A DNA stretch of 47,604 bases, taken from positions 1 to 47,604 of the forward strand of contig LSSK01000026.1 in NCBI GenBank assembly GCA_001969505.1. The letters are read 5' to 3'. The first letter of the stretch is position 1. Each line of letters begins with the position of its first letter. Shown here in pieces: positions 1-11,798 of this stretch. Source of the DNA: Zancudomyces culisetae (Eukaryota; Kickxellomycota; Harpellomycetes; Harpellales; Legeriomycetaceae). The position numbers and the translations under genes are program-made. The notes below the pieces were generated by a model that saw nothing but the letters and a program-made list of their open reading frames with translations, had not been told where the DNA came from and ran no database searches.

Positions 1-864
1 AGGCCAGCTCAATAGTTAGCAACTCTAAAAAAATAATCTATACTCCTAAAATTGAATAGGTCCTTGGTTTTGGTTACATGTGGGATAAGAGTTAAAGCAT
101 GGTCGGCGATTTTTGTGCAATAGTTACAGAAAGCAATAGCTAATGAAATGGAAAGTATCCGCTTTAAATTAAGCGGGGAGAGGGAGGGAGGGGTTGTCAA
201 TCCACTTTTTTTCTGGTGCAAACCTCGAACTTCTGTTTGGTTCAAGTTACGCTCAAAAGAAAAGATATATGTTTGACTTGACAACGACAATGACAATGAC
301 CAGTTAGTTTATCCAAGGTTTGTGGAGTTATTAAATTCAAGGGCAAGGTGGTAAGGGGTATAGAGTGTGAGACGAGACACTCAGTTCATTTGGTGTGAAA
401 GAATTCTAGTGTTTGCAGGAGGATAAAATACATCAATGTGAAAGTGCTTGTGTGAATGGTCTGTAACAATAACCAAAATGAAAGAAAGAAGAAAAGTCGC
501 ATTCTATGTTCTTAGACCGTTTTTACTATTATTCTTTGTTTTTATATTTGGGTATTTAAAATAGGACATTGGGCATAACTAGAATGCCATTAGTTCAAAA
601 AAAAAAAAGTTAAATAGAATCAGAAAGGTAGCTAAAACTATCAAAACAATGCGATAAATGGCTTTTTTTTACCTGGTTATAGCTTACATTTTTTTTGATT
701 CTAACGAAATTTTATTGTAATATTAATGTGATTATAGGCAATATATTCATTAAGAAGAATACTTTTGACAATTTAGGCTTTAATTTATAAAAGAGCTTCG
801 GGAATTACACATACATCAAATAAATTCAAAATAATCGCGGGCGAAAAAAAGGCGATATACAAAT
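1..864. other. Intergenic left edge, no gene recognised
   Basis: AT-rich sequence before the first spliced gene. A 95-codon open frame runs on the minus strand at 9-296, but it has no ATG start (the first usable codon is TTG) and resembles no family I know. It could be a terminal exon with no visible partner or a chance frame. Runs of A and T dominate the rest. Confidence 0.5.
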
Positions 865-3521
865 ATGGAGACCGGAATACTCCAAAAAAGGCAGTGTGAA
901 AACAACAAACCGCCCGAAATGACGGTAAGTTGGATTTTGATAACCTGTTAAGGTTGCTAGACTTAATTCTTAAATACCTAAACTATAAAAAAAAAGCACG
1001 AAAAACCTGGAATATAGATTTACAGCATATCCTACAACTATTTTAGATTGAGGAGTTATCAGAGATAGTAAAGGTAGAATAAAGGCATACTATCAAAGTT
1101 CATGGTTAAAACGGTAAAATATAAATATATTTTTTCGTACTGATAAAAAATGTAAACAAAACTGTAGGACGAGATTAGAATGGCTTCTTCGCTTAAACAG
1201 GCATTGACGAGCATTAACGATGAACTGGAGAATTTCTCAAAAAAAATTAGCGAAGGCTGCATCGTAAGTGTTTCGAATAAACAAACAAACAAACAAACAA
1301 ACAAACAAACAAACAAACAAACACCTGGTAGTGTACACTTTTTGAAGCTATGTTAATTAATACATCATGCTATTTAAAAAAATAGAAATTGGGCGTGGAG
1401 GTACCTAGGTTTGAAATACCGAATTCTGGTATGCGCAAAACTGCTTCTAACCCGGGAATAGATCAATACCACAGCGAGGAGGCAGTAGCGAGGAACGTGG
1501 GGAAAAGAGTGAGAATAAAAGTACCCGATGAAGTTAGATTTCAATGGTTAGAAATATTTAAAGATGATCAGAACAATCAAAGTATGGGTATTGAAATGAT
1601 GGATATGTTTGATGAAGGCGTGTATCATACAAATACTGAATCCGGTGACGATAATCCTGCGATACAAGTTGCAACTGAACTGGGGAGTGACATAGAAATC
1701 GAGAGCATTGAAGCTATAGATATATCGAAAAAGCCCATGTATGAAAAAAATAGAGAGGAAGAATTACACACCAATGATCAAAAGAAGACAGTAGATGGGG
1801 TGATTGAGCGGAAAAGTTCTCTAAAAAAAATGAGTAGCAGGCCTGATGAGACTGATATTATGTATCTCTCATCATATTCTGGTGGCGGATACGAGCTTGC
1901 AACAGGGAGTAAGGATTTGTTACTTGGGTTCTATGAGGAGCTGAAAAATATTCAAAAGAAAATGGATTTGGTGAACGAAAAAGAAGCTAGAATGCCTTTG
2001 AAGAGACATAGTGATGAGCTTGCGTACACTCTACCGAAGCTTGATTCAGGAAAGCTACTCTCCGAGAGTATGAAATTGGATGTAGATGTAGGAGTCAATG
2101 TTGATTTTAATTTTGAGGAGAAATATTCCAGAGATATAGAACAGGTAAATAACGAGGAAGTTCCGGGTTCAGATAGAGTAGCTCTGGAGCGAATCTCCAG
2201 CGAAGATATTCTCAATGTTAAGCTTCGAGGTGTTGACGATGTATATGATAAAAAAACCAAGCATTGTAGCTTAACGATTGATTTGGAGTCGGCTGCTGAT
2301 TGGATGGATGGAAAAAACTCACATATGAACGGCTTGGTTCAAAACAGTATGGGGTACAAAAACAAGAACTCAGTACATGGAACAACAGGCCACTTAAAAA
2401 AGCACGAGGCAGACAGAGTATCACTGATATCGGATATGCTTATATCAGGGAGCTGCAAGGTCGATAAATATATAAAATCAATCAAACCCAGCAATTTTAC
2501 CGTAGAACCTTTCAATGATCTTAAGGTGGATACTTCCACTCACATAGGCAGGAATGGCACCAGCGTCGAGAATCCTGGCAAGTATCCACTCTTTGAAGAT
2601 TTGGGTAATGAAATATCCAATCCTTTAGCATATCAAAGTGTTCCCACATTTGTTGCTTACCAAAAAAATCCCACCGACGATGACCCTATATACAACCAGC
2701 ACCCGTCATCGGTCGGCCAACAAGCCAGGGCTACGGGTTTGAGGAGGGCTAACACTAGCATTGCCAATGTTAATGATATTGACAGCTCGAATTCTTGGCT
2801 TCATCTAAAAACACCAAAAGTTTTTCAAAGATTATGGTCTAAAAGAGCTAAAAGTGTGGGGCACGAGTTATCTGCTGAAACAGACCCGTATGTATTGCTA
2901 AATGTGCAAGACTGTGGGGTTCCTAATTCATCAAATCCTGAAACTGTTCATAGTTTGGGGAAAAGCCATAATAGTATAAGAGGGCTTTCCTCGCTGTTTG
3001 GTCGTTCCAGATCAGTCTCTTCAGTAAACAGGACATCCGCTAGTAAAAGTATGAGCAATGAACTTTCTACTTTCAAAAATAATGAAAATGGTGAAAATGA
3101 ACGCCACCCTGAAAACAATGATTACCATGAGGTTGAGAAGAAAATAAGGCACAAAGGCAATTTTGACCAGCTCTTCCCAGACACCATTAATGTTATGGGC
3201 AAAGACAGTAACACCCACAACACCTGTAACAGCGAAAACACGGGCAACAATCAACAAAGTGATGGGGGTACTCTTAAAAAAAAGAGTGTGGCTAGGCGGC
3301 TGAGTCTATTTGGGAGCAAACACAAGGATAGCAAAGGAGATACTCTCAAAGAGTTCAATGCCACGAATACTATGTCGTCAAGTAGCATTCCCGGATTTCA
3401 CGCAGAGGATAAGGGAGTCAAAAGAAGCAGCAGTATTAGTAGTATGACTTGGAATTATCTGAAACACATAGGCAAAGAAAGAAAGGGCAGCAGGATCTTT
3501 GTAAATTCCAAATCTGAATAA
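865..3521 (+). CDS. Spliced Ser/charged-rich protein of unknown function, about 770 aa
   Basis: I do not recognise the family. The preferred model has four exons, 865-924, 1047-1067, 1168-1263 and 1386-3521, all joined in phase 0. Donors are GTAAGT, GTAAAG and GTAAGT; acceptors are TTTTAG, CTGTAG and AAATAG. The first intron has CTTAAT at 962-967. A shorter model starts at the ATG at 1180 and uses only the last intron (739 aa). The last junction is the firmest, because the long frame has no ATG near its start and the 1180-1263 exon joins it exactly. The N-terminal segment (SLKQALTSINDELENF) looks helical and amphipathic. The rest is polar and probably disordered, with late basic-Ser motifs such as RRLSLFGSK and LFGRSRSVSS that look like phosphorylation sites. 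I see no transmembrane segment or enzyme motif. The gene converges on RAD30, 151 bp away. Confidence 0.6.
1279..1322 (+). repeat. ACAA/CAAA tetranucleotide microsatellite inside an intron
   Basis: About ten tandem copies of a CAAA unit lie 15 nt after the GTAAGT donor of the third intron of the neighbouring unknown gene. Read through, the tract encodes a Thr-Asn-Lys-Gln repeat that ends at a stop, so an unspliced transcript would give a short protein with a repetitive tail. Copy-number changes would lengthen the intron without altering the spliced protein. Confidence 0.9.
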
Positions 3522-3672
3522 GATTTCGCTAGATGATATGGGCAATGTGTTTATGCATTTATATGCATTCATATATTAGATAGCCATTTATTTTTTGTAC
3601 TTTTACTTATCTTCTGCACTGCAACCCTATCTTTTATTTAGCAGCAAAAACACACACAAAAAAAAGCAACCA

Positions 3673-6491
3673 TTATTTACTAAAATAAATATTGAGACCC
3701 AGGTTATTATGCATTTTCGTGTCCTTTAATAACTTGACTCTTTTTTGTCTACTGTTGGCGGCTTGTGATTTGAATTCTTTGCTATTTTTGACATTCAAGC
3801 GTTTCACCTGCTTTGAAAACGACTGTATAAAACAAAATTTGCTGCTGTCGCTGCTATTACCTTCGTTCTTACCAGAATTGGATTCAGATGTTGCACTAGA
3901 AGCAAGAACATCACTAGTGCCACCAGTGCCACCAGCGCTTTTACCAGGAAATACATTATTATCTTTACCAACGACAAGACTACCATGACTGTTGGTTGGA
4001 TCCACATTTTTACTCTGAGAACACTTTTTTCCGTAGGTCGCAAGGGGGTTTTCAGCCCAAGACTTAAGCAACGTGTTTGTACTTTCAAAATGATAAAACC
4101 CACCTATTTGTATCAGTATCCTTTTTAATGGGTATCTTGCCAAAAACCCACTTTTCGTAGTATTGTCCAGAACAGTGACCGTACTATTTTCATCATAAGT
4201 GACAGTCTCTCGACCATACTTGGTGTTGAGTATTTCAAATATTTCATCAACACTCTTTTCAACCATTTTCAAGAATTTCTCTGAACCATTACTGCTAACA
4301 TCGCTGTTCATGGGATATATTTGTATCTTTACATTCTTGCTTTTGATATCCTTATCAAATCCATTTTCATCCATTGTCACCAGTGTTAATGTTAGAACTC
4401 TTGGCCAACTCTTGCTAACCTCAAACTCACACAACATTCGCTCCCATAGTTCTATAGACTGAATTGACACCCACTGTTGTATCTTCTCGAAATCCGACAC
4501 GCCCTTGATGTTTCCAAATGACTTTACTGATGCCAAAGTTTTGGTCTTTTCATGGCTTTGCTCAACTATTCATGTGTTATTCCCCCTTCTTTTTTTTTAG
4601 TCTTTTACAATATTTATTAATAATAAAAGAACTGGCTTTGTAATTAGAACTGTACCGCCATCTTTAACTAAAACCAGTCATGTTAATTTAAATATTTTAC
4701 TCACCCAATTCAGTGTCTATCCCTCTACATATATTGTACATGTATATTGCCATCTTCGAAGAAAAAAATCCTTCCAGGAGCTTCAGTGGTTTGGTATATA
4801 GTTCCCCCATCGTTTTCACTTCCATCATTTCCTCTAGCCTTTCCCCAACTTTACCTCCAAGATTTCTGATTTTTTTCACTGGGAAGCCATAGATAAAATC
4901 AGTGATCCCACAAGTTAGCAGAACCGCTTGTTTGTTTGGTTTGAACGTGCTAGATATCACCTTGCTGTAAGCCTTACTGAACGATATGCCTGCGGATGTA
5001 GTAAACCCTGTAGTGCTTAGAATCATTTCTCTAATTTTATAGCAAACCAATGATCCATAATACAATCTAACATTATCCAGTCCTACCCCAAGCTGATTAA
5101 CTAGCGCACTATCTTTAAGCAACTCAGTATCGATTTCTGGTAGGGCGGATTGAGAGCTATCACTCATGACCTTGTCTTTGCTCTGTTTTAAAACCTCATC
5201 CACTATTCCTTGGTTAATCACAATATTACGATCATCACCTATTCTATAAAAAGTTGATGGCCCTCCGCTATCCCACCTAATCACCGGTAAGTACTCCCCA
5301 TTTTGTTGTATGTATCGGATCTTCCCTTGTTGTTTGGCTATTTCTATATCCTTTTCTACCAAATCTGTAATATCCAAATATGCCTCATCTATCCAGTAGT
5401 CAAATATTCGAAGCTTTTAGTACATACTGATACATATATTTACGAGTCGTTATAGGCTGGTTGACTATACTTTTTTCTTTGAGAGTTTTTTTTTGCTTGG
5501 TTTGGTTGTTATGTCTTACCTACGCTCGACTTTTGACAATTTACACCAAGAGACCTTAATACATCAAAAACCTCAGCGCTGGCCCGCCTGTACCAATCTA
5601 AACATACCTTGTGTGTATTTTGCTGTGGATTTGCATGATATCCACCTTTTTTACCCATTGTATATGTGGGTACATGAACAAGAATCAAGTCTATATATAT
5701 ATTTTTAGTATGACATGTTTAATGGAAAAGTAAAACACTATTTAACCTCGATCCGATTACTAACTTTGAAACATGATTATACAGAAAAGACGCAAATTCT
5801 GTTGTATCATCATATATACTCATCACCTTTTGATTCGTTTCATTGTTCGCGCTCAAAAAGCTAACATTTTATAAATTAACAGTAATCTACCGGTTTGATA
5901 AATTACCTGGACACTTGGCTTTTGCTTCGCTTACACTATCGCTTCTATATTTAATTCAAGTGGCAAATTATATCACTGTATGTCATTTTTCCCGCTTTAT
6001 ACTATTCACATATATAGTCAACTGTAAGGAAAAGTACCTGGATATGTTATAATTCCGAGCAGCATAGTTTACAGCGAGTAGTCCATTCCATTGTTGAACC
6101 GCCAATGGCATTGAGTTTGATATACCCAGTCTTCTTTGCTCTATACTTCAAAATACATTTCCACTCGTAAAAAAATAAAACTTTTATTAACCAGACATAT
6201 GCACCCACATAGCGCAGCTTTCAATATCTAAGCTATCACCACCCTCCCCTTCACCACCTTTCTTCCCACAAACTTACCCACTTGACAGTAAAAACAATCT
6301 ATAATTCATAAATACATGCCAGTTGATTGAATGACTTTTTTAATACTTGTACATATATACCTAACAGATAAACAATAAAGAAAATACTATACCATACCTA
6401 AATCGATGTGCAAAATAATCTTTTTCCCTTTGCTGGTTTCTCCAAAATTTGAAATGTTCTTAGAGTGTTTACTGATGGCTACATCCTCCAT
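3673..6491 (-). CDS. RAD30: DNA polymerase eta (translesion Y-family polymerase), 667 aa, seven exons
   Basis: Nuclear translesion polymerase that copies past UV photoproducts. Exons, in coding order: 6398-6491, 6278-6298, 6038-6140, 5907-5944, 5520-5690, 4705-5388 and 3673-4565. They total 2004 nt with every junction in frame. The joined protein follows the Pol eta order. HIDLDCFYCQVEQ carries catalytic D30 and E39 and the F34/Y35 steric-gate pair. Then come QQWNGLLAVNYAARNYNISR, SSVDEAYLD with D143/E144, a helix-hairpin segment (PVKKIRNLGGKVGE) and ICRGID leading into the little-finger domain. Length is close to S. cerevisiae Rad30. The C-terminus has a basic stretch and ends LGLNIYFSK, a degenerate PCNA-binding (PIP-like) motif. 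I see no C2H2 ubiquitin-binding zinc finger, which Pol eta usually has. The start is the ATG at 6491, directly upstream of the catalytic block. Acceptors are all TAG; donors vary (GTATGG, GTAAGT, GTACTT, GTAATT, GTAAGA, GTGAGT). Confidence 0.93.
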
Positions 6492-9400
6492 TTTATTTGT
6501 ACTCCTCTCGCTTTCATATATTATACTGCGTATATTTGTTTTTAGATTAGTTTATATTCGCAAAGTATATTCAGAGATTAAAAAAGTGTTGAATACATAA
6601 AAAAAAGGATATTGTCCTATTCAATGAGACTTTATTACTAAGATATCAAGTACTGTCTTTGACCTTTTATTTTGACTTTAGAGTTTTTGTTGTTTTTTTT
6701 TTTCGCGTTCTAAAATAGCTGATAGTGAATAGCAAATAAAAAGCATTTTTCTTGGTAAAGTAAATAATCACAATTTAACCAGCAAATCAGACGCGTATTT
6801 CCAAAACTTGATCACTCATCAACCTGAAATAGCTACATTCTGGACAAAAATAGTTTATTTGGCAAACTAACACATTCTCTGTATTATTTTATGTATATAG
6901 TGTACAATCAGTTAATTGTTCCACACCACAACCCTTGTGTTTCTTTTGTGCATTTAACTATTAGGAATCGCCTAGCAGCAGAAAAATATCTTGTATTAAA
7001 AAATTGCTCTAATTTTTTTTGTATTTTCTAGTAGCGTATGTACGTTTGTTCCCTACATGAATTCTAAAAGTAAGTCAAAAATACTCCTCCTTTCCTTCCC
7101 ACCAGCGTAATAAAATAAACTAAACTGCGAGTAGTAAGATAAAGGTTTAGATCAGGTGGAATTCCAGTAATCCAAGAACGCTATTTATAACAGTTTATAA
7201 TAACCCATAAGTTTCATTGTACCCAAGTAAATATGATACATTCAGAAAAATCGTATAAAGAATTCCCTTGGTATAAATATACAAATTTGGTATTATACTC
7301 TAGTATGTCATAACACTCTCTTAGCATGATACCACTTCATCTATACTAGTTACAAGCCAGAGCAAGCAGGAAAAAACCATATATGAGATTAAGGAATGTG
7401 TGGAAATGTTCTTCCATACTTTATATTTCTGAATCCCGATGCGGTCTTATGTTTGGACAATACTGCAATCGGATGGTGGTGATACTGTTAGTGGTTGTAG
7501 TAGGTGCGTAACTATTGCCACCATCTTCCATTAAACACAGTGGTGTTTTTCGCACTTGCATTTTATGCTTTAAAGAAAATGTGCAAAAAATTATACCATA
7601 ATTGAATTTGTCTTGTTGAATTAAACAATTCTAGGATGGATCCTTTCTCATAAAAAATACGCATGTACCAAATACCCTTTGTAACTTGGCTTTTTTATGA
7701 ATTTATTTTTTCTTTTTGTTGTAATAAAGGGTATAATGCTGCTTGAGATCCTTTCAAGAAAAAGGGGTTGTTAAATGATTCCTTGATTCCTTTTTTGTGT
7801 TTTTGATTTTGTAACTATTTTTATGACATGTGCAGGACCAAGTGTGATGTTTTGTTGCGATGTGTTACAGAATTTTTATTGGCTGGCGTTAGTGCTTAGT
7901 GGTGTGTAAAATACATAATCACTCATTTACGTATCAACAATTGGAGGATCTTTCAACTTTTTTTTATTGAAAGCATTAAGCATACGTGTCGTTCTCAAAT
8001 AAATTTGAAAAGTTAAAACAATTTACATCTTTAATTGCAGTAATCCCGCAATGACTAAGCATCGTTAGCAATTGATGTCACAACCATTCTTCCGATTTAA
8101 ACATCCAATGCCGGAGCAATTTGTAGTTTATGATGTCAATGACAAAAAAAGACAAAATTAAAAGCCTTTCTAGAAAAAACTCGACACGTTTAAATCTTTG
8201 TTTTTTAATAGACTCATAGAAAGTGTAGTTTGCACATTAAAAACAGCAATCACACGCCTTGGACATTGTGTATAAGAAGCCAGGGTTTTATTCTTTACTG
8301 TTGTATGATTTGAAGTATCCGATTTTATAGGCTACACTATAACATCCGTTGCACTTGCACTTCTTGTTTGGTTTTGTTTATTGGCATTTTATCCATAGTT
8401 ATGACAGGTTTTATTAATTTAGGTATGAATGGTGCACGTCAATTAATGGCTGTTTTTCGTTCTTTTTTGCACTTTTAGAGAAAGAAAAAGCATGGATAAA
8501 TATTGAAAGTAAAAGAAAAAAAAGTGAGAAAGGGGTTTATAGTTGTTTACCATTTAGAATATTGAAAGTTGTTACTGAGTTTCCAACTAGTTTTTTTATT
8601 TCACTATCTGCTATCATGCATGTACAGGAAAACATAATATACACTACTTTAGCGCATTTTATAGTTGGAATTCTTATCATGTTTGAATAAACAAAGGAAG
8701 AAGTAGATAATTTATGGTACTATTTGAAATTAGAATTCACAGGATCAAAAATGGGAAAATCAAAATATACTTGATTTCAATGAAAATTTGTATTTTTTTC
8801 TATACAAAATCAAAAATCCCTAGAGCTAATCATGCATTAGCGTTCAAGATGGAACCGTTTTTCTACATTAAATTTTGTTAACTGTTGATATGAAAAAATA
8901 TAATTTGTAAATATCGATGACAATGCCAATCTTTTAAAAAAGCTGAATTATTTGGAGAGCTATTCCCTAAATATCACATTTATCCATTAAATATTTCTTT
9001 ACTACACTTTGGACATGATCTTCAAATTACCATTTTTAATATTGATGCGCTTATGCGCACCACATCATTCAATCATAAATTGAAAATCAAAAGTCGAATG
9101 GTGTAATAAAGAAATCCCAAATGATGTGCTTTTTCCACCAATAGAAATGCCTTTTACACACTATTAATGATTTAATTAGCCATTGCACATAATTTATCAT
9201 TAGCTTTTCTGTATTTATTTATTTTTATTTATAAATCACAAAGAATCAATCAGCTCACAAATTTACCCCGCTGAGAAGCACTGTGCTTGCACTCTTTGGT
9301 AAATTCGATCCTGCCTGCCGCTCAATAATTTGAAGACAAACGAGCGCACTCATATGGGTAAATTGAGTAAAGATTTGTCTTTTCCATTTACTGGACTCCT

Positions 9401-10631
9401 ATGTCCAAGCTTAAAAAGAGGATGGGTGATATTTCCGCTTTGCACAAACACATTTTGAAGTATTATTTTTTTGTGAATGCTAGCCAATAGAATCTTTGAA
9501 AAAGATTTTGTTATTTCTACTCGAAGACAAAGGCGCAGTATTAAAAAGCCGGTGTCATTATTACAACATGCTTCTCCTTTTAATCCCAAGACAATAAGCT
9601 ATTTCTCATGAAACATATTTACCTTTGTCCCATAATTTAGGCCTATTTTGAGAAAAGAAATAGCTGACTTGTTAGCTAATAATAGAAGGGAATTGGGTAG
9701 TAATAAAACGGTAAATCGGGATATGGCAAGTAGGATTATTTGCCTCATTCCCTTAATTTTTGTGTTTGATAAAGTTTCATGAAATTGGCTTCTCATGATT
9801 TGGCCGCGTGTTAGTAATGAGGTTTCTAAGTGTTGTAAATAGTAGATGTGTGGAAACAAATGGAGTTACCAAAACAAAAAAAAACCAGAAAAAATTAAGA
9901 GGTAGTGATTGGACTGCTGCTTTTCATTTTCCTGCTGCCTAGAATTATGATCTAATGCAAACACTCAAAAAAAAAAGCAGCAGGAAATGTAATTATATAA
10001 TATATTTCCCCAAGGCTATCTCAATTTGCTGTACATCTCCTATAAATTAAAGCCGTGATGTTGGGGGTATAAACAAATATGTCAGCTGCTACAAAAATAA
10101 CAATACTTTTCCTCACAAGACAAGGAGAGCCAAGAGCAGAATGAAACGTGCTTCGGTGTCAAAAAGTTCAATCAAATTAACCTGTTCCAATTTCAAAAAC
10201 GAAAACCAAAGGGGTTTTGTTGTGAATGTCTTTTATTCACTTAGTTTTGATGTTCAAAACAAAAAAAAAAATAGGAGCAGATCACACATCTAAATCGATG
10301 TTCTCAATGAAAAGTCACTTGAATCAAAAATAAAAAAAAGTAATCAAAGCAGGCTAATAGGAAAAAGAGAATTTGGAAAATTATAACGCCTGACTCTGGA
10401 ACGATCAACACACTATTCATTTTCTTCTCACTTCTCACTTCCCCCTTTCCTCTTCCCAAGGGAAAGTGGAAATTTTGAAAGAACTATTGTTTGCCAAAGA
10501 GGGTATTTTATTAGCATAAAGCTGAATATGATGATAATGTCACCGGCTAATTATACACTTTAAAAAGCTGAGAATTCTATACTAGTGCTAAATAGTACAA
10601 TATTTATTGGTAAAGATGGGTAATGATAATC
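6492..10631. other. 4.1 kb without a confident gene
   Basis: This lies between the RAD30 start and the end of the GATA gene. I see only short frames. One is a 28-codon ATG frame on the plus strand at 8075-8161. Another is a minus-strand stretch at 9350-9859 broken by a single TAG. Donor-like GTAAGT or GTATGT sites are sparse, unlike the spliced genes elsewhere in the window. The sequence is AT-rich with many homopolymer runs. It may be the 3' flank or regulatory DNA of the GATA gene plus the RAD30 promoter. Confidence 0.5.
9350..9859 (-). pseudogene. Possible decayed frame interrupted by one TAG codon
   Basis: A single reading frame of about 170 codons is open on the minus strand except for one TAG at 9601-9599. 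The upstream part (9859-9599) encodes a Leu/Ser-rich segment containing LLLPNSLLLLANKS. The downstream part (9589-9350) contains SFSKILLASIHKKIILQ. Neither half resembles a family I know, and other frames here are also partly open, so chance is possible. Possible explanations are a pseudogene, a small intron around the stop, or noise. Confidence 0.2.
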
Positions 10632-11798
10632 TCAAACAGTAGTGTCAATCATTCCCTTGCAACTCTTACACTCAATCACGCCACCAGAAGTTATTTCGGT
10701 TTTCATCGGAACATATGAACAGTTCTTGCAGAATATTCTTCCCTTCTTGTAGCGCAGCCCACATGAATTACACAGAGAGATTGTATTGGTCCAACCAGGT
10801 CTCCAGCACGGTGTGCTGTTGACCTTACATGATGCACACACTCTTTGTGAAGAGCTTGGTCTCTTTGTCCTCTTTATTTTTCTCTTTGGCTTCTCCACAC
10901 CTGCCTCGGGAAGCCCTTCAAATGGCCTCTTGTTTGCGTTTGGATGCATCAAGTCTGCCCTAAATTGTGGCCTTTGTATTGTTTTCAAGTCTTTATAGTG
11001 CTCATTCTTGTGTGTACTCAATACTGGTTCTAAGTAGCTGTTGTTCCCCTGTGGGTTAATACCTCCGTAATTTTCAAATCCATACCCCTTGGCTGCAAAC
11101 CCCCTCCTAAAAAACTCTGTTTCTACCGACACAGGGCTTGTGGAAATATCATCAATGGCGACAGTTGGAGGTGAAGAGTTTACAACATCAACGCATAGAG
11201 ACCTTTTATCGCTTCCATGGTCTGAACACTCTCCTATGCTTAAAGAGTATCTTCCAGTTCCTGTCTTGTGCTCTGTCATGAAATGATCCTCGTCATGACT
11301 TATGTAAGGGATTGTGTATCGGACAGGGCTGCTGAAATTGTTACCGAATTTTTTGCTCTTTTTTGATTTTTTTACCTTTTTCCCTATTTTTGAGACAGAG
11401 TTTTTGCCAATCTCAAAGCTTTCGGCGGGCTTATGAGTATGCTCCTTTGGAGTGTCACCAAATTTAAATGCTCTATCAGTAAAAAGGCCCTCCAGCTTAT
11501 AATCAAAGGTGTTGGGGTTTCCTAGTCCAAACGGGTATGTTTCGTGGAGGTAGGGATTTTCTGGCATGGCTATACCTGATTTATACTTTTGATAGTGAGT
11601 TTTGTTATCTCCCTCAGTGGACTCTTCTCTATCCCTATCAAAGCCATAGTCTCTATGTATCGTATCTCTAACTGCGCTCACCAGACTTGGAAAGGTGAGA
11701 ACCACACCAGGCATCTTAAAGACTTCACTCTTTATGGGAGAGCGAACGGGGATACTTTTTCTTCTGTTTTTTACACTGTGAAGCGAGTAGCTATCCAT
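10632..11798 (-). CDS. Ash1-like GATA-type zinc-finger transcription factor, 388 aa
   Basis: Predicted nuclear DNA-binding regulator, unspliced. A single C-terminal finger has the spacing CX2C-X18-CX2C at C321, C324, C343 and C346. Its core reads CWRPGW ... LCNSCGLRYKKG, which matches the atypical GATA finger of the fungal Ash1 family rather than the canonical TPLWRRG type. Two more CX2C pairs follow (C357/C360 and C377/C380) and could bind another metal. Basic runs KKVKKSKKSKK (near residue 150) and KPKRKIKRTKR (near 305) look like nuclear localisation signals. The N-terminal 300 residues are low-complexity and Ser/Pro/Gly-rich. In S. cerevisiae Ash1 represses HO in daughter cells; its role here is unknown. 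The gene sits alone, with more than 4 kb of gene-poor DNA on each side. It could instead be another member of the short-finger GATA group. Confidence 0.8.
   Translation of the reverse strand: MDSYSLHSVKNRRKSIPVRSPIKSEVFKMPGVVLTFPSLVSAVRDTIHRDYGFDRDREESTEGDNKTHYQKYKSGIAMPENPYLHETYPFGLGNPNTFDYKLEGLFTDRAFKFGDTPKEHTHKPAESFEIGKNSVSKIGKKVKKSKKSKKFGNNFSSPVRYTIPYISHDEDHFMTEHKTGTGRYSLSIGECSDHGSDKRSLCVDVVNSSPPTVAIDDISTSPVSVETEFFRRGFAAKGYGFENYGGINPQGNNSYLEPVLSTHKNEHYKDLKTIQRPQFRADLMHPNANKRPFEGLPEAGVEKPKRKIKRTKRPSSSQRVCASCKVNSTPCWRPGWTNTISLCNSCGLRYKKGRIFCKNCSYVPMKTEITSGGVIECKSCKGMIDTTV

Noticed and set aside
3804-4462. Frames opposite or out of phase with the last RAD30 exon (3804-4103 minus, 4199-4462 plus, 3692-3988 plus)
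   Set aside because: The Pol eta frame explains this stretch with conserved little-finger residues.
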